Shown piece after piece: positions 28,214 to 38,400 of a stretch of 64,000 bases of DNA. Numbering within the stretch: position 1 is the first letter of the stretch; each line of letters opens with the position of its first letter. The notes below the pieces were generated by a model, which made no database searches, had not been told where the DNA came from, and saw only the letters and a list, made by a program, of their open reading frames with translations. Both the position numbers and the translations under genes were made by a program. Source of the DNA: Streptomyces sp. Tue6028 (GTDB taxonomy: Bacteria; Actinomycetota; Actinomycetes; Streptomycetales; Streptomycetaceae). The stretch spans positions 30,794-94,793 of the forward strand of contig NZ_MLCE01000029.1 in the NCBI RefSeq assembly GCF_002300165.1, given 5' to 3'.

Positions 28214-28711
28214 ATGAGCACCACCCAGAGCGAGAGGCTGCGAGAACTTCTGGAACCGCTCGTAGGCTCTCAGGGACTCGATCTCGAAGAGATCGCAGTG
28301 GACTCGGTAGGCCGCAAGCGTGTGCTGCGTGTCGTCGTCGACTCGGACTCCGGTGCCGACCTGGACCAGATCGCCGATGTGAGCCGCGCGCTCTCGGCGA
28401 AGCTCGACGAGACGGACGCGATGGGCGAGGGCGAGTACACCCTCGAGGTCGGAACCCCCGGTGCCGAGCGTGAGCTCACGGAGCACCGTCATTACGTGCG
28501 CGCGACCGACCGCCTGGTGAAGTTCCAGCTGACGGAGGGCGGCGAGCTGGTCGCCCGGATCCTGAAGATCGACGACGACGGCCTCGACGTCGAAGTCCCG
28601 GGTGTGAAGGGCCGCAAGCCCACCGCCCGGCACCTCGCCTTCGAGGACGTCGCCAAGGCGCGTGTCCAGGTCGAGTTCAACCGCAAGAACAAGAACGAAG
28701 AGGAGGCGTAG
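28214..28711 (+). CDS. rimP: Ribosome maturation factor RimP
   Basis: 165-aa factor needed for assembly of the 30S subunit, first gene of the rimP-nusA-rnpM-infB operon. N-terminal alpha/beta domain with LDLEEIAVDSVGRKRVLRV and the EVGTPGAERELTEHRHY signature, followed by the SH3-like C-terminal domain. A short acidic tail is actinomycete-like. GAGGAG lies seven to ten bases before the ATG. The 275-bp divergent region upstream should hold the operon promoter; TTGACC at 28159 is a possible -35 without a convincing -10. Confidence 0.96.
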   Translation: MSTTQSERLRELLEPLVGSQGLDLEEIAVDSVGRKRVLRVVVDSDSGADLDQIADVSRALSAKLDETDAMGEGEYTLEVGTPGAERELTEHRHYVRATDRLVKFQLTEGGELVARILKIDDDGLDVEVPGVKGRKPTARHLAFEDVAKARVQVEFNRKNKNEEEA

Positions 28712-28713
28712 CC

Positions 28714-29712
28714 GTGGACATCGACATGAGTGCCCTGCGGGGCTTGGTACGGGAGAAGGAGATCTCCTTCGACCTGCTGGTCGAGGCGATCGAGTCGGCC
28801 CTCCTCATCGCCTACCACCGCACCGAGGGAAGCCGCCGCCACGCGCGCGTGGAGCTGAACCGGGAAACCGGCCATGTGACCGTGTGGGCGAAGGAGGACG
28901 CCGAGGACCTGGAGGAGGGGCAGGAGGCGCGCGAGTTCGACGACACCCCGTCGGGGTTCGGGCGGATCGCGGCGACCACCGCCAAGCAGGTCATCCTGCA
29001 GCGCCTGCGGGACGCCGAGGACGACGCGACGCTCGGCGAGTACGCCGGACGCGAGGGCGACATCGTCACCGGTGTGGTCCAGCAGGGCCGCGACCCGAAG
29101 AACGTGCTCGTCGACATCGGCAAGCTGGAGGCCATCCTGCCGGTGCAGGAGCAGGTCCCCGGCGAGAACTACGAGCACGGCCTGCGCCTGCGCTCGTACG
29201 TCGTCCGGGTGGCGAAGGGTGTGCGCGGTCCGTCCGTCACCCTTTCGCGCACGCACCCCAATCTGGTGAAGAAGCTCTTCGCGCTCGAGGTGCCGGAGAT
29301 CGCCGACGGCTCCGTCGAGATCGCCCACATCGCCCGTGAGGCCGGCCACCGTACGAAGATCGCCGTCCGGTCCACCCGCAGCGGCCTGAACGCCAAGGGC
29401 GCCTGCATCGGCCCCATGGGCGGCCGCGTGCGCAACGTCATGGCGGAACTGAACGGCGAGAAGATCGACATCGTCGACTGGTCGGACGACCCGGCCGAGA
29501 TGGTGGCGAACGCCCTCTCCCCGGCCCGCGTCTCGAAGGTCGAGGTCGTCGACCTCGCCGCCCGCTCCGCACGCGTGACCGTCCCCGACTACCAGCTGTC
29601 GCTGGCCATCGGCAAGGAAGGGCAGAACGCCCGGCTCGCCGCCCGGCTCACCGGCTGGCGGATCGACATCCGTCCGGACACCGAACAGCAGCCCGAGCAG
29701 GACGGGGAATAG
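28714..29712 (+). CDS. nusA: Transcription factor NusA
   Basis: 332-aa RNA polymerase-binding factor for pausing, termination and rRNA antitermination. N-terminal polymerase-binding domain, S1 domain (GDIVTGVVQQGRDPKNVLVD about 110-180) and two KH domains (KIAVRSTRSGLNAKGACIG; SLAIGKEGQNARLAARLTGW). It lacks the C-terminal acidic repeats of E. coli NusA, normal for actinobacteria. The GTG start follows the rimP stop by two bases. Confidence 0.97.
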   Translation: MDIDMSALRGLVREKEISFDLLVEAIESALLIAYHRTEGSRRHARVELNRETGHVTVWAKEDAEDLEEGQEAREFDDTPSGFGRIAATTAKQVILQRLRDAEDDATLGEYAGREGDIVTGVVQQGRDPKNVLVDIGKLEAILPVQEQVPGENYEHGLRLRSYVVRVAKGVRGPSVTLSRTHPNLVKKLFALEVPEIADGSVEIAHIAREAGHRTKIAVRSTRSGLNAKGACIGPMGGRVRNVMAELNGEKIDIVDWSDDPAEMVANALSPARVSKVEVVDLAARSARVTVPDYQLSLAIGKEGQNARLAARLTGWRIDIRPDTEQQPEQDGE

Positions 29713-29814
29713 ATCCAAGCCGCGGGTGGCTCAGATCACGACAGTTCCCGTCGATGCAACTGTTCGATTCTTGCCCCAAAGGGGTGAGGTCGCTACGGGG
29801 AGGTAGACTTAAGA

Positions 29815-30093
29815 GTGTCTGGCCGGACGCGAGCCCGCGCATGCCCTGAGCGCACCTGTGTGGGGTGCCGGGAGCGAGCGGCCAAGAAGGACTTGCTGCG
29901 CATCGTGGCGATCGAGGGCGAATGTGTCCCCGATCATCGCGGTACGCTGCCCGGCCGGGGTGCATATGTGCACCCCGCCCTGGTCTGTCTCGACCTGGCG
30001 GTCCGCCGCCGGGCGTTCCCGCGGGCGCTGCGCGTCCCGGGACCGCTCGACACCGCGGCGTTGCGCCTCTCCGTCGAGCAGGCAACACCGTAA
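29815..30093 (+). CDS. rnpM: YlxR/RnpM-family RNA-binding protein
   Basis: 92-aa DUF448 protein. The CVGCRER motif near the N terminus and RGAYVHPALVCLDLAVRRRAF toward the end (written together they are the YlxR fold) are diagnostic. In Bacillus the homologue binds RNase P RNA and lowers its activity. It occupies its conserved place between nusA and infB. GTG 29815 is preceded by GGGAGGT; the arginine-rich N terminus suits RNA binding. Confidence 0.9.
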   Translation: MSGRTRARACPERTCVGCRERAAKKDLLRIVAIEGECVPDHRGTLPGRGAYVHPALVCLDLAVRRRAFPRALRVPGPLDTAALRLSVEQATP

Positions 30094-30157
30094 GACGTGT
30101 CGTACGGAACCCCCGTGCGGCCCTGGTACCCCGCGAGTTGGAAGTAGGTCGAGATTG

Positions 30158-30202
30158 CGATGAGCACTCGATGAGCACGCGATGAGTACGCCCATGAAGT
30201 AG
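30158..30202 (+). promoter_or_regulatory. Three tandem micro-ORFs in the infB leader
   Basis: Three 11-bp units (CGATGAGCACT, CGATGAGCACG, CGATGAGTACG) each contain an ATG. Read from the ATGs at 30160, 30171 and 30182 they encode MSTR-stop, MSTR-stop and MSTPMK-stop, each stop overlapping the next start as ATGA. AGGTCGAG about eight bases before the first ATG could serve as ribosome site. They end 38 bases before infB. Confidence 0.5.
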
Positions 30203-30206
30203 CGAC

Positions 30207-30227
30207 GGTCCGGACGCAACCCGGACC
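30207..30227 (+). promoter_or_regulatory. Hairpin next to the infB ribosome binding site
   Basis: GGTCCGG and CCGGACC form a 7-bp stem with a 7-base loop, ending three bases before AAAAGGAG, the infB ribosome binding site. Together with the micro-ORFs it suggests translational control. Confidence 0.5.
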
Positions 30228-30240
30228 TAAAAGGAGCGAA

Positions 30241-33200
30241 GTGGCTAAGGTCCGGGTATACGAACTCGCCAAGGAGTTCGGGGTTGAGAGCAAGGTCGTC
30301 ATGGCCAAGCTCCAAGAGCTCGGTGAATTCGTCCGTTCGGCGTCCTCGACGATCGAGGCGCCCGTTGTCCGCAAACTGACTGACGCCCTCCAGCAGGGCA
30401 GCGGAGGCGGCAAGCCCGCCCCCGCCCGCAAGGCTGCCCCGGCCAAGCCGGCAGCCCCCTCTCCCGCGCAGGCGGCCCGTCCGGCTGCCCCGCGCCCGCC
30501 GGCTCCCAAGCCGCCCACGGCCGAGCGCCCCGCGGCTGCCCCGGTCACGCCGGCGGCCCCGGGTCCGCGCCCGACGCCGGGCCCCAAGCCCGCGCCGCGG
30601 CCCGCTCCGGCGACCCCGGCTCCGGCGGCGCCCGAGTTCACCGCGCCCCCGGCGGCCTCCCCGGCTCCGGCCGCAGGCCCCCGTCCGGGTGCCCGCCCCG
30701 GTGGGCCGAAGCCCGGCGCCCGTCCGGCCGGTCCCGGCCAGGGCGGCCAGTCCCGCGGTGACCGTCCCGAGCGCGGCGACCGTCAGGGCGCCCCGCGTCC
30801 CGGCGGCCAGGCCCCGCGTCCCGGTGCTCGTCCGGCCGGCCCGCGTCCGGGCAACAACCCCTTCACCTCCGGCGGCTCCACCGGCATGGCGCGCCCGCAG
30901 GCGCCCCGTCCGGGTGGCGGGCGTCCCGGTCCCGGCGGTCCCGGTGGCGCAGGCGCCCCGGGTGGCCCGCGTCCGCAGGGCGCCGGTCAGGGTGGTCCCC
31001 GTCCGCAGGGCGGTCCCGGCGGCGCTCCGCGTCCGCAGGGCGGTCCGGGCGGCGCCCGTCCGACCCCGGGCGGCATGCCCCGTCCGCAGGCCCCGCGTCC
31101 CGGCGGCGGCCCCGGCGGCAACCGTCCGAACCCCGGCATGATGCCGCAGCGTCCGGCTGCCGGCCCGCGTCCCGGTGGCGGCCCCGGTGGCCGCGGTCCC
31201 GGCGGCGGCGGTCGTCCCGGTGCCGGTGGCGGCGGTCGTCCGGGCGGCGGCGGCTTCGCCGGTCGTCCCGGTGGCGGCGGTGGCGGCGGCTTCGCCGGTC
31301 GTCCCGGTGGTCCCGGTGGCGGTGGCGGTGGCTTCGCCGGTCGTCCCGGTGGTCCCGGTGGCGGCGGTGGCCGTCCCGGCTTCGGCGGTCGTCCGGGTGG
31401 TCCCGGTGGCCGTGGTGGCACGCAGGGTGCCTTCGGCCGTCCCGGCGGTCCGGCGCGTCGTGGCCGCAAGTCGAAGAGGCAGAGGCGCCAGGAGTACGAG
31501 GCCATGCAGGCCCCGTCCGTCGGCGGCGTGATGCTGCCTCGCGGCAACGGACAGACCGTCCGCCTGTCGCGCGGTGCGTCCCTCACCGACTTCGCGGAGA
31601 AGATCAACGCCAACCCGGCGTCGCTCGTCGCCGTGATGATGAACCTCGGCGAGATGGTCACTGCCACGCAGTCCGTCTCCGACGAGACCCTCCAGCTGCT
31701 CGCCGGCGAGATGAACTACGTCGTCGAGATCGTCAGCCCGGAGGAGGAGGACCGCGAGCTGCTCGAGTCCTTCGACATCGAGTTCGGCGAGGACGAGGGC
31801 GGCGAGGAATTCCTCATGCCGCGTCCGCCGGTCGTGACCGTCATGGGTCACGTCGACCACGGTAAGACCCGACTGCTGGACACCATCCGCAAGACGAACG
31901 TCGTCGCGGGCGAGGCCGGCGGTATCACGCAGCACATCGGTGCGTACCAGGTCGCCACCGAGGTCAACGACGAAGAGCGCAGGATCACCTTCATCGACAC
32001 CCCGGGTCACGAGGCGTTCACCGCCATGCGTGCCCGTGGTGCGAAGTCGACCGACATCGCGATCCTCGTGGTGGCGGCCAACGACGGTGTGATGCCCCAG
32101 ACGATCGAGGCGCTGAACCACGCCAAGGCGGCCGACGTGCCGATCGTGGTCGCGGTCAACAAGATCGACGTCGAGGGCGCCGACCCGACGAAGGTGCGCG
32201 GTCAGCTCACCGAGTTCGGTCTGGTGGCCGAGGAGTACGGCGGCGACACGATGTTCGTCGACATCTCCGCCAAGCAGGGTCTGAACATCGACCAGCTGCT
32301 CGAGGCCGTGGTCCTGACCGCGGACGCCTCGCTCGACCTGCGGGCCAACCCGGAGCAGGACGCGCAGGGCATCGCGATCGAGTCGCACCTCGACCGTGGC
32401 CGCGGTGCCGTGTCGACCGTCCTCGTCCAGCGCGGCACGCTGCGCATCGGTGACACGATGGTCGTCGGCGACGCGTACGGCCGTGTCCGCGCGATGCTCG
32501 ACGACAACGGCAACAACGTCGAGGAAGCGGGTCCCTCGACCCCCGTCCTCGTCCTCGGTCTCACCAACGTCCCGGGTGCCGGCGACAACTTCCTGGTTGT
32601 CGACGAGGACCGCACGGCACGTCAGATCGCCGAGAAGCGCGCGGCGCGTGAGCGCAACGCCAACTTCGCCCGCCGGGGTGTCCGGTTCTCCCTGGAGAAC
32701 CTGGACGAGGCCCTCAAGGCCGGTCTGGTGCAGGAACTCAACCTCATCATCAAGGGCGACGCGTCCGGTTCGGTGGAGGCTCTCGAGTCCTCGCTGCTCC
32801 AGCTCGACGTCGGCGAAGAGGTCGACATCCGCGTCCTGCACCGCGGTGTGGGTGCGGTCACCGAGTCGGACATCGACCTGGCGACCGGCTCCGACGCCAT
32901 CGTCATCGGCTTCAACGTCCGCGCTGCGGGCCGCGCGGCGCAGATGGCGGAGCGCGAGGGCGTCGACGTCCGGTACTACTCGGTGATCTACCAGGCCATC
33001 GAGGAGATCGAGGCGGCCCTCAAGGGCATGCTCAAGCCGGAGTACGAGGAGGTCGAGCTCGGCACGGCGGAGATCCGCGAGGTCTTCAAGTCGTCCAAGC
33101 TGGGCAACATCGCCGGTGTCCTGGTCCGCTCGGGCGAGGTCAAGCGCAACACGAAGGCGCGCCTCGTCCGCGACGGCAAGGTCATCGCGGAGAACCTCAC

Positions 33201-33345
33201 CATCTCCGGTCTGCGTCGCTTCAAGGACGACGTCACCGAGATCCGCGAAGGCTTCGAGGGTGGTATCAACCTCGGAAACTTCAACGACATCAAGGTCGAC
33301 GACGTCATCGCGACGTACGAGATGCGGGAGAAGCCGCGCTCGTAG
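30241..33345 (+). CDS. infB: Translation initiation factor IF-2
   Basis: 1034-aa GTPase that brings initiator tRNA to the ribosome. The N-terminal IF2N domain (VRVYELAKEFGVESKVVMAK) is followed by about 400 residues of Pro/Ala, then Gly/Pro/Arg repeats (many GGRPGG-type units), a basic RKSKRQRRQEYE hinge, a second IF2N-like part, and the G domain from about residue 530: GHVDHGKT, DTPGHEAF, NKID. Domains II, III and C-terminal IF2C complete it. The long disordered N-terminal region is typical of Streptomyces IF2. GTG start after AAAAGGAG. Confidence 0.97.
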   Translation: MAKVRVYELAKEFGVESKVVMAKLQELGEFVRSASSTIEAPVVRKLTDALQQGSGGGKPAPARKAAPAKPAAPSPAQAARPAAPRPPAPKPPTAERPAAAPVTPAAPGPRPTPGPKPAPRPAPATPAPAAPEFTAPPAASPAPAAGPRPGARPGGPKPGARPAGPGQGGQSRGDRPERGDRQGAPRPGGQAPRPGARPAGPRPGNNPFTSGGSTGMARPQAPRPGGGRPGPGGPGGAGAPGGPRPQGAGQGGPRPQGGPGGAPRPQGGPGGARPTPGGMPRPQAPRPGGGPGGNRPNPGMMPQRPAAGPRPGGGPGGRGPGGGGRPGAGGGGRPGGGGFAGRPGGGGGGGFAGRPGGPGGGGGGFAGRPGGPGGGGGRPGFGGRPGGPGGRGGTQGAFGRPGGPARRGRKSKRQRRQEYEAMQAPSVGGVMLPRGNGQTVRLSRGASLTDFAEKINANPASLVAVMMNLGEMVTATQSVSDETLQLLAGEMNYVVEIVSPEEEDRELLESFDIEFGEDEGGEEFLMPRPPVVTVMGHVDHGKTRLLDTIRKTNVVAGEAGGITQHIGAYQVATEVNDEERRITFIDTPGHEAFTAMRARGAKSTDIAILVVAANDGVMPQTIEALNHAKAADVPIVVAVNKIDVEGADPTKVRGQLTEFGLVAEEYGGDTMFVDISAKQGLNIDQLLEAVVLTADASLDLRANPEQDAQGIAIESHLDRGRGAVSTVLVQRGTLRIGDTMVVGDAYGRVRAMLDDNGNNVEEAGPSTPVLVLGLTNVPGAGDNFLVVDEDRTARQIAEKRAARERNANFARRGVRFSLENLDEALKAGLVQELNLIIKGDASGSVEALESSLLQLDVGEEVDIRVLHRGVGAVTESDIDLATGSDAIVIGFNVRAAGRAAQMAEREGVDVRYYSVIYQAIEEIEAALKGMLKPEYEEVELGTAEIREVFKSSKLGNIAGVLVRSGEVKRNTKARLVRDGKVIAENLTISGLRRFKDDVTEIREGFEGGINLGNFNDIKVDDVIATYEMREKPRS

Positions 33346-33369
33346 CAGCAGGTACCTCTTGGTGCGACC

Positions 33370-33410
33370 CGGGGCCGGTCGGCGGCAGTAAATGCCGTCG
33401 ATCGGCCCCG
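33370..33410 (+). terminator. Terminator-like hairpin after infB
   Basis: An 18-bp stem (33370-33387 with 33393-33410, two G-U pairs, loop GTAAA) begins 25 bases after the infB stop. The operon continues with ylxP and rbfA, so it probably attenuates rather than ends transcription, or is an RNA-processing site. Confidence 0.65.
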
Positions 33411-33496
33411 GCCGTTCGTTGTACGGTTCTTGATGTCCCGGGCAAGCATCTGGCCGGGCCATCTACCCCGTACCGGCGGGACATCCGGATACACAT

Positions 33497-33793
33497 ATGT
33501 ACGTGGGGACTCTGTCCTTCGACCTCCTGCTCGGCGACGTACGGTCGCTGAAGGAGAAGCGCTCCGTCGTCCGTCCGATCGTGGCCGAGCTCCAGCGCAA
33601 GTACGCGGTGAGTGCGGCGGAGGTCGACCACATGGACCTGCATCGCAGGGCCGGCATCGGCCTCGCGGTGGTGTCCGGGGACGCCGGCCATCTGACCGAC
33701 GTGCTGGACCGGTGCGAACGACTGGTCGCCGGACGTCCCGAGGTGGAACTGCTGTCCGTGAGGCGGCGCTTCCACGGCGACGACGACGAGTGA
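33497..33793 (+). CDS. DUF503/YlxP-family protein
   Basis: 98-aa conserved protein of the infB-rbfA interval. It opens MYVGTLSFDLLLGDVRSLKEKRSVV, the DUF503 signature, and has the ferredoxin-like alpha/beta pattern with HMDLHRRAGIGLAVVSGD. The biochemical role is not established; linkage to infB and rbfA is widespread and suggests ribosome assembly. ATG 33497 is the conserved start; no strong ribosome site precedes it. Confidence 0.88.
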   Translation: MYVGTLSFDLLLGDVRSLKEKRSVVRPIVAELQRKYAVSAAEVDHMDLHRRAGIGLAVVSGDAGHLTDVLDRCERLVAGRPEVELLSVRRRFHGDDDE

Positions 33794-33840
33794 CACACAA
33801 GCTTGAAACGCAGAACAGGAAGAACGAGGGAGACGGACCA

Positions 33841-34287
33841 GTGGCCGACAACGCGCGGGCTAAGAGGCTGGCGGACCTCATCCGAGAGGTGGTGGCCCAG
33901 AAGCTGCAGCGCGGGATCAAGGACCCGCGGCTCGGTACGCACGTCACCATCACGGACACCCGGGTCACCGGGGACCTCCGGGAGGCGACCGTCTTCTACA
34001 CGGTGTACGGGGACGACGAGGAGCGCGCGGCGGCCGCCGCGGGTCTGGAGAGCGCCAAGGGCGTCCTCCGCTCCGCGGTCGGTGCCGCGGCCGGCGTGAA
34101 GTTCACGCCGACCCTGACGTTCGTCGCGGACGCCCTGCCCGACACCGCCCGGACCATCGAGGACCTGCTGGACAAGGCGCGCGCCTCGGACGCGAAGGTG
34201 CGCGAGGTGTCGGCGGGCGCCACCTTCGCCGGTGACGCCGACCCGTACAAGAAGCCGGGCGAGGACGAGGACGACGCCGCCGAATGA
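33841..34287 (+). CDS. rbfA: 30S ribosome-binding factor RbfA
   Basis: 148-aa KH-fold factor that matures the 5' end of 16S rRNA in the 30S subunit. RAKRLADLIREVVAQKLQ and IKDPRLGTHVTITDTRVTGD are characteristic; the acidic C-terminal extension (EDEDDAAE) is common in actinomycetes. GTG 33841 follows GAGGGA. The stop overlaps the truB start (ATGA). Confidence 0.95.
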   Translation: MADNARAKRLADLIREVVAQKLQRGIKDPRLGTHVTITDTRVTGDLREATVFYTVYGDDEERAAAAAGLESAKGVLRSAVGAAAGVKFTPTLTFVADALPDTARTIEDLLDKARASDAKVREVSAGATFAGDADPYKKPGEDEDDAAE

Positions 34288-35192
34288 CCCAGAAGCACCG
34301 GACGCCCGACGGGCTTGTCATCGTGGACAAGCCGTCGGGCTTCACTTCGCACGACGTGGTCGCCAAGATGCGCGGGATCGCCAGGACCCGCCGCGTCGGA
34401 CACGCCGGAACCCTCGACCCCATGGCGACGGGCGTGCTCGTCCTCGGCGTCGAGAAGGCGACCAAGCTCCTCGGGCACCTCGCGCTGACCGAGAAGGAGT
34501 ACCTCGGCACGATCAGGCTCGGCCAGAACACGCTGACGGACGACGCGGAGGGCGAGATCACGTCGTCCACCGACGCCTCCGGCGTGAAGCGTGACGCCGT
34601 CGACGCCGGGATCGCCAAGCTGACCGGCGACATCATGCAGGTGCCGTCCAAGGTCAGCGCCATCAAGATCGACGGCGTGCGCTCGTACAAGCGGGCACGC
34701 GAGGGCGAGGAATTCGAGATCCCGGCCCGGCCGGTGACGATCTCGTCGTTCGCCGTGTACGACGTCCGTGACGCCGTCGCCGAGGACGGCACGCCCGTGC
34801 TCGACCTGGTCGTCTCGGTCGTCTGCTCGTCCGGCACCTACATCCGGGCGCTCGCCCGCGACCTGGGCGCGGATCTCGGCGTCGGCGGTCACCTGACCGC
34901 CCTGCGCCGCACCCGCGTCGGCCCGTACAAGCTCGACTCGGCGCGCACGCTCGACCAGCTCCAGGAGGAGCTGAGCGTGATGCCGATCGCCGAGGCCGCC
35001 GCGGCCGCGTTCCCGCGCTGGGACGTGGACGCCAAGCGGGCGCGGCTGCTGCTGAACGGTGTGCGGCTGGAGATGCCCGAGGAGTACGCGGGCAAGGGCG
35101 CCGTGGCGGTCTTCGACCGCGACGGAGTCTTCCTGGCCCTCGTCGAGGAACAGCGGGGCAAGGCGAAGAGTCTGGCGGTGTTCGGCGCCTGA
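34284..35192 (+). CDS. truB: tRNA pseudouridine-55 synthase
   Basis: 302-aa enzyme that makes pseudouridine 55 in the T-loop of tRNAs. The catalytic aspartate lies in GHAGTLDPMATGVLV (near residue 45), with DKPSGFTSHDVV at the N terminus and KVSAIKIDGVRSYKRAREGE after it; a PUA-like C-terminal domain follows. It overlaps rbfA by four bases. The transcript likely ends in the 276-bp gap downstream, where CGGCGCC/GGCGCCG (35184-35207) can form a weak hairpin. Confidence 0.95.
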   Translation: MTQKHRTPDGLVIVDKPSGFTSHDVVAKMRGIARTRRVGHAGTLDPMATGVLVLGVEKATKLLGHLALTEKEYLGTIRLGQNTLTDDAEGEITSSTDASGVKRDAVDAGIAKLTGDIMQVPSKVSAIKIDGVRSYKRAREGEEFEIPARPVTISSFAVYDVRDAVAEDGTPVLDLVVSVVCSSGTYIRALARDLGADLGVGGHLTALRRTRVGPYKLDSARTLDQLQEELSVMPIAEAAAAAFPRWDVDAKRARLLLNGVRLEMPEEYAGKGAVAVFDRDGVFLALVEEQRGKAKSLAVFGA

Positions 35193-35468
35193 CTCGTCCG
35201 GCGCCGGGCGGGAACCGGTCGGGGGCGTGGTGCGGGGGAGTGCTGCCCGAGGAGCGGCGGTCACGGGGTCTCGTGTCCGCCGCTCCACGGTCCCCCCTCG
35301 GTTCCCCCACCCAAGGGTGTATCCACCCACCCCCGCCTGTTCACCCCTTCGGGCGGGCGCTCGGAGTGAACCGAGGGTGTGGAAGGGGGCGCGTTCGCCG
35401 CGCGATCTGTCCCGCTGATCACCTCGCGCCTACCTTCGGAAGAAGGAGCACGGCGGGGAGGTTCGAGC

Positions 35469-38400
35469 ATGGCGGGACGGGGCCCGCGGACCGTGGGCCG
35501 GCAACCGGCGGACGACCGCGGCGATGCACGGGACACGGCCCTGGTGCGCATCTGCGACCTGGCGGGCCGCCCCCGCGGCACGGGTTTCGCCGCCGACCAC
35601 CACGGCACGGTGATCACCAGCCACGAGGCCGTCGACGGGCTGGCCCGCCTCGTCCTGCACGCCCCCGGCGACCGCACCTGCGTCGTCACCTCCGACGCCG
35701 TGACCCCGCTCCCCGACGCCGATCTGGCACTCGTACGCACCGAAGGTCTCGGCCTCGACCCGCTCCCCGTCACCGTGCGGGACAGGATCGCGACCGGTAC
35801 GTACGTCCGGATCGCCGCCGGCGGCTGGCGCGAGGCGCGCCTGCTCGGCACCTCCCCCGCCACGTACACGGCCACGGACCGTTTCCACCTCCTCGGCGAC
35901 GTCCAGGAGCTGGCCATCGGCACGGCGGGCGCGGACGCGCTCCGGCTGGGCGGGGGAGCGGCCGGGGGACCGGTCCTCGACGCCACGACCGGCGCGGTCG
36001 TCGCGGTGCTCGGTACCGCCCTGCACACCGGGCGCCGGGCCGCCGGCTTCGCGGTCCCGCTGCGCGGCGTGCCGGGCCTGGCCGCGCTGCTCGCCCGGAA
36101 CGCGGCCTCCGTACCGGCCTACGGCGCGGACCTGAATCTGGCGGGCGCCCTGGAACTCACCGTGACCTCGGTGGGTTCGGACGGGCCGGGCGCGGCGACC
36201 ACCCTCGGCTCCGCCGGCACCGGACGCGGTCCTGTCGAACGGGCCGACGTCGTCAGGGAGTTCACCGCTTTCGAGGACGGCCCGGCCGCCGTCCTCGGGC
36301 TCGTCGGGCGGCCCGGCAGCGGCCGTACGACGGAACTGGCGGCCCTCGCCGCACGCCGCACCTCGGGCGCCGAACCGGCCCCCACGCTGTGGCTGCGCGG
36401 CGCCGACCTGCTCGGCACCGACACCTCGGTGGCCGACGCGGCGACGCGGGCCCTGGAGAGGGCGGGCCGCATCGTGGCGGCGCCGGGGGAGGAACGAGAA
36501 GCCGCCGGGGGACCGTCCCTGCGAGACCTGGCCGACGACCAGCCGGCCGCTGATCCGGCGACGGTCCAAGGGATCCCGCCCGATGCCGGTCTCCTGCCCC
36601 CCGGCAGGTACGAGGGAGAACTGGGCGACATCGGGCCCGAGCGGCTGGCCCGGCTGGCGCGCGAGACGGGGCGGCCCCTGCTGCTCCTCCTCGACGGCCC
36701 CGAGGAGATGCCCCCCGACCTCGCCCACCGGCTGCCCGAGTGGACCGCCGGGACCGCCGACTGGCTGCGCGAGACCGGGGCACGGCTCGTCGTCGGATGC
36801 CGGGCCGAGTACTGGGAGCAGGCGGGCGCCGGCTTCCCCGACGACCTGCTGCACGGCGCGGCCCCGGGGACCGCTTCCCCGGAAGGGCGGCTGCCCGCCT
36901 GCGTACGCCTGGGGGATCTGACCGAGGACGAGGCACGGCTCGCCCGGGCCCGCGCCGGCATCGCCGAAGGCGCGCTCGCAGGCGCCGACGCACGCCACCC
37001 GCTCGTCCTGCGGCTGTTCTCCGAGGTGCGGGCCGCGCTGCCCGGCCATCCGGCCGGGCGTCCCGACCGGGACGAGGTGTTCTCCGCCTACCTCGACCTG
37101 ATGTGCCTGCGCGTCGCGGTGCGCCTCGCGGCGGCGAACGGCCTGCGCGGCACCGCGGTGCGCAGGCTCGCCGCCCTCGTCTCCGGCCAGGTCCACGAGG
37201 CCGCGCGGCGCTGTCTGGGCCCGGGGCAGGGCGAGCTGGACCGTGCGTCCTTCGAGACCGTCTTCCCTTGGGGGCCGGTTCCCGGAGGACGCCTCGCCGA
37301 GACCTGCGGCTGGGCCTCCGCCGTCCTCACCGAGGGCCTCCTCGTCCCCGCGGGCGACGGCTACCGGTTCGCCGACGAGGAGCTCGCCGACTGGATCCAG
37401 GGCACCCACCTCGACCTGGGGGCAGCTCTGCACGCCCTCGTGCACCGCAGGCGCCCACCGGCGTCGCCGCAGGTGCCCGCCCAGCGAACGGCACCCTCGC
37501 GCCGCCCCAGGTCCTCCAGGACCGCCGACGCCCGCACGGTCCCCGTACCCCGTCACCGCATCGGCCCCGTCGTGGAGACACTGCTCCTCCTGGCCCGGCA
37601 GCAGGGGGCCGCCGAACTGGCCCGCCGGCTGGACGACCTGGCCGACGCCGTGGACGACCTGCTGCCGAAGACCCCCGGACCGCTCGGCGACCCCGCCTGG
37701 TGGGCGACCCGTCTCTGCGCCGAGGTCCTGCTGAGGGTGCCCGACGCGATGCCGTACATCGGCGTCCTGCGACGGCTCGCCGAGCGGATCGTGACCTGGC
37801 GGGAGACCGGGCGGGGCGTACCCGCGGAGTTCGGGCCCGGCTTCTGGGAGGCGCTGCCCGTCCCCGACACCGAGCGGTTCGACCTGCTGAGGCGACTGGT
37901 GGTCGCGGACGAGGTGCGCCGTCCGGGAGCTGCCGGGGGCACGGAGGAACCACGCCACCCCGGGGCCTCCGGAGACCTCGACGAGACAGCCCGGCCGACT
38001 GCGCGTCCGACGGCACCGCAGGACGGCTTCCCGGGGATCACGGACGCCGAGGGCACCAGGGGCGTCGGGAGCACCACGGATCTCGGGGGCACCGGCGATG
38101 TCGGTGACGCTCCCACGCGCGGCGCGCGCGAGAGCGGGTTCCGCGCCGCCTCGACGGCCCCGCGCTGCCTGGACGCCGTCGCCCGACTGCTCGCCGCCGA
38201 CCCCACCGCCGTACAGCGACACCTGACGGGCTGGTTCGACGACGAGCGGCCCCTCCCCGCGGCCCCGCACGCGACCGTGGCGACCGCCGCACAGGCCCTG
38301 CTGTACGCGCACCGGGGACGGGCACTGGACGACCTGGCCGAGGCGCTGGTCGACAGCGCGCACCGACGAGGCGACGAACTGCTCGCCGTGCTGGCGGAGG

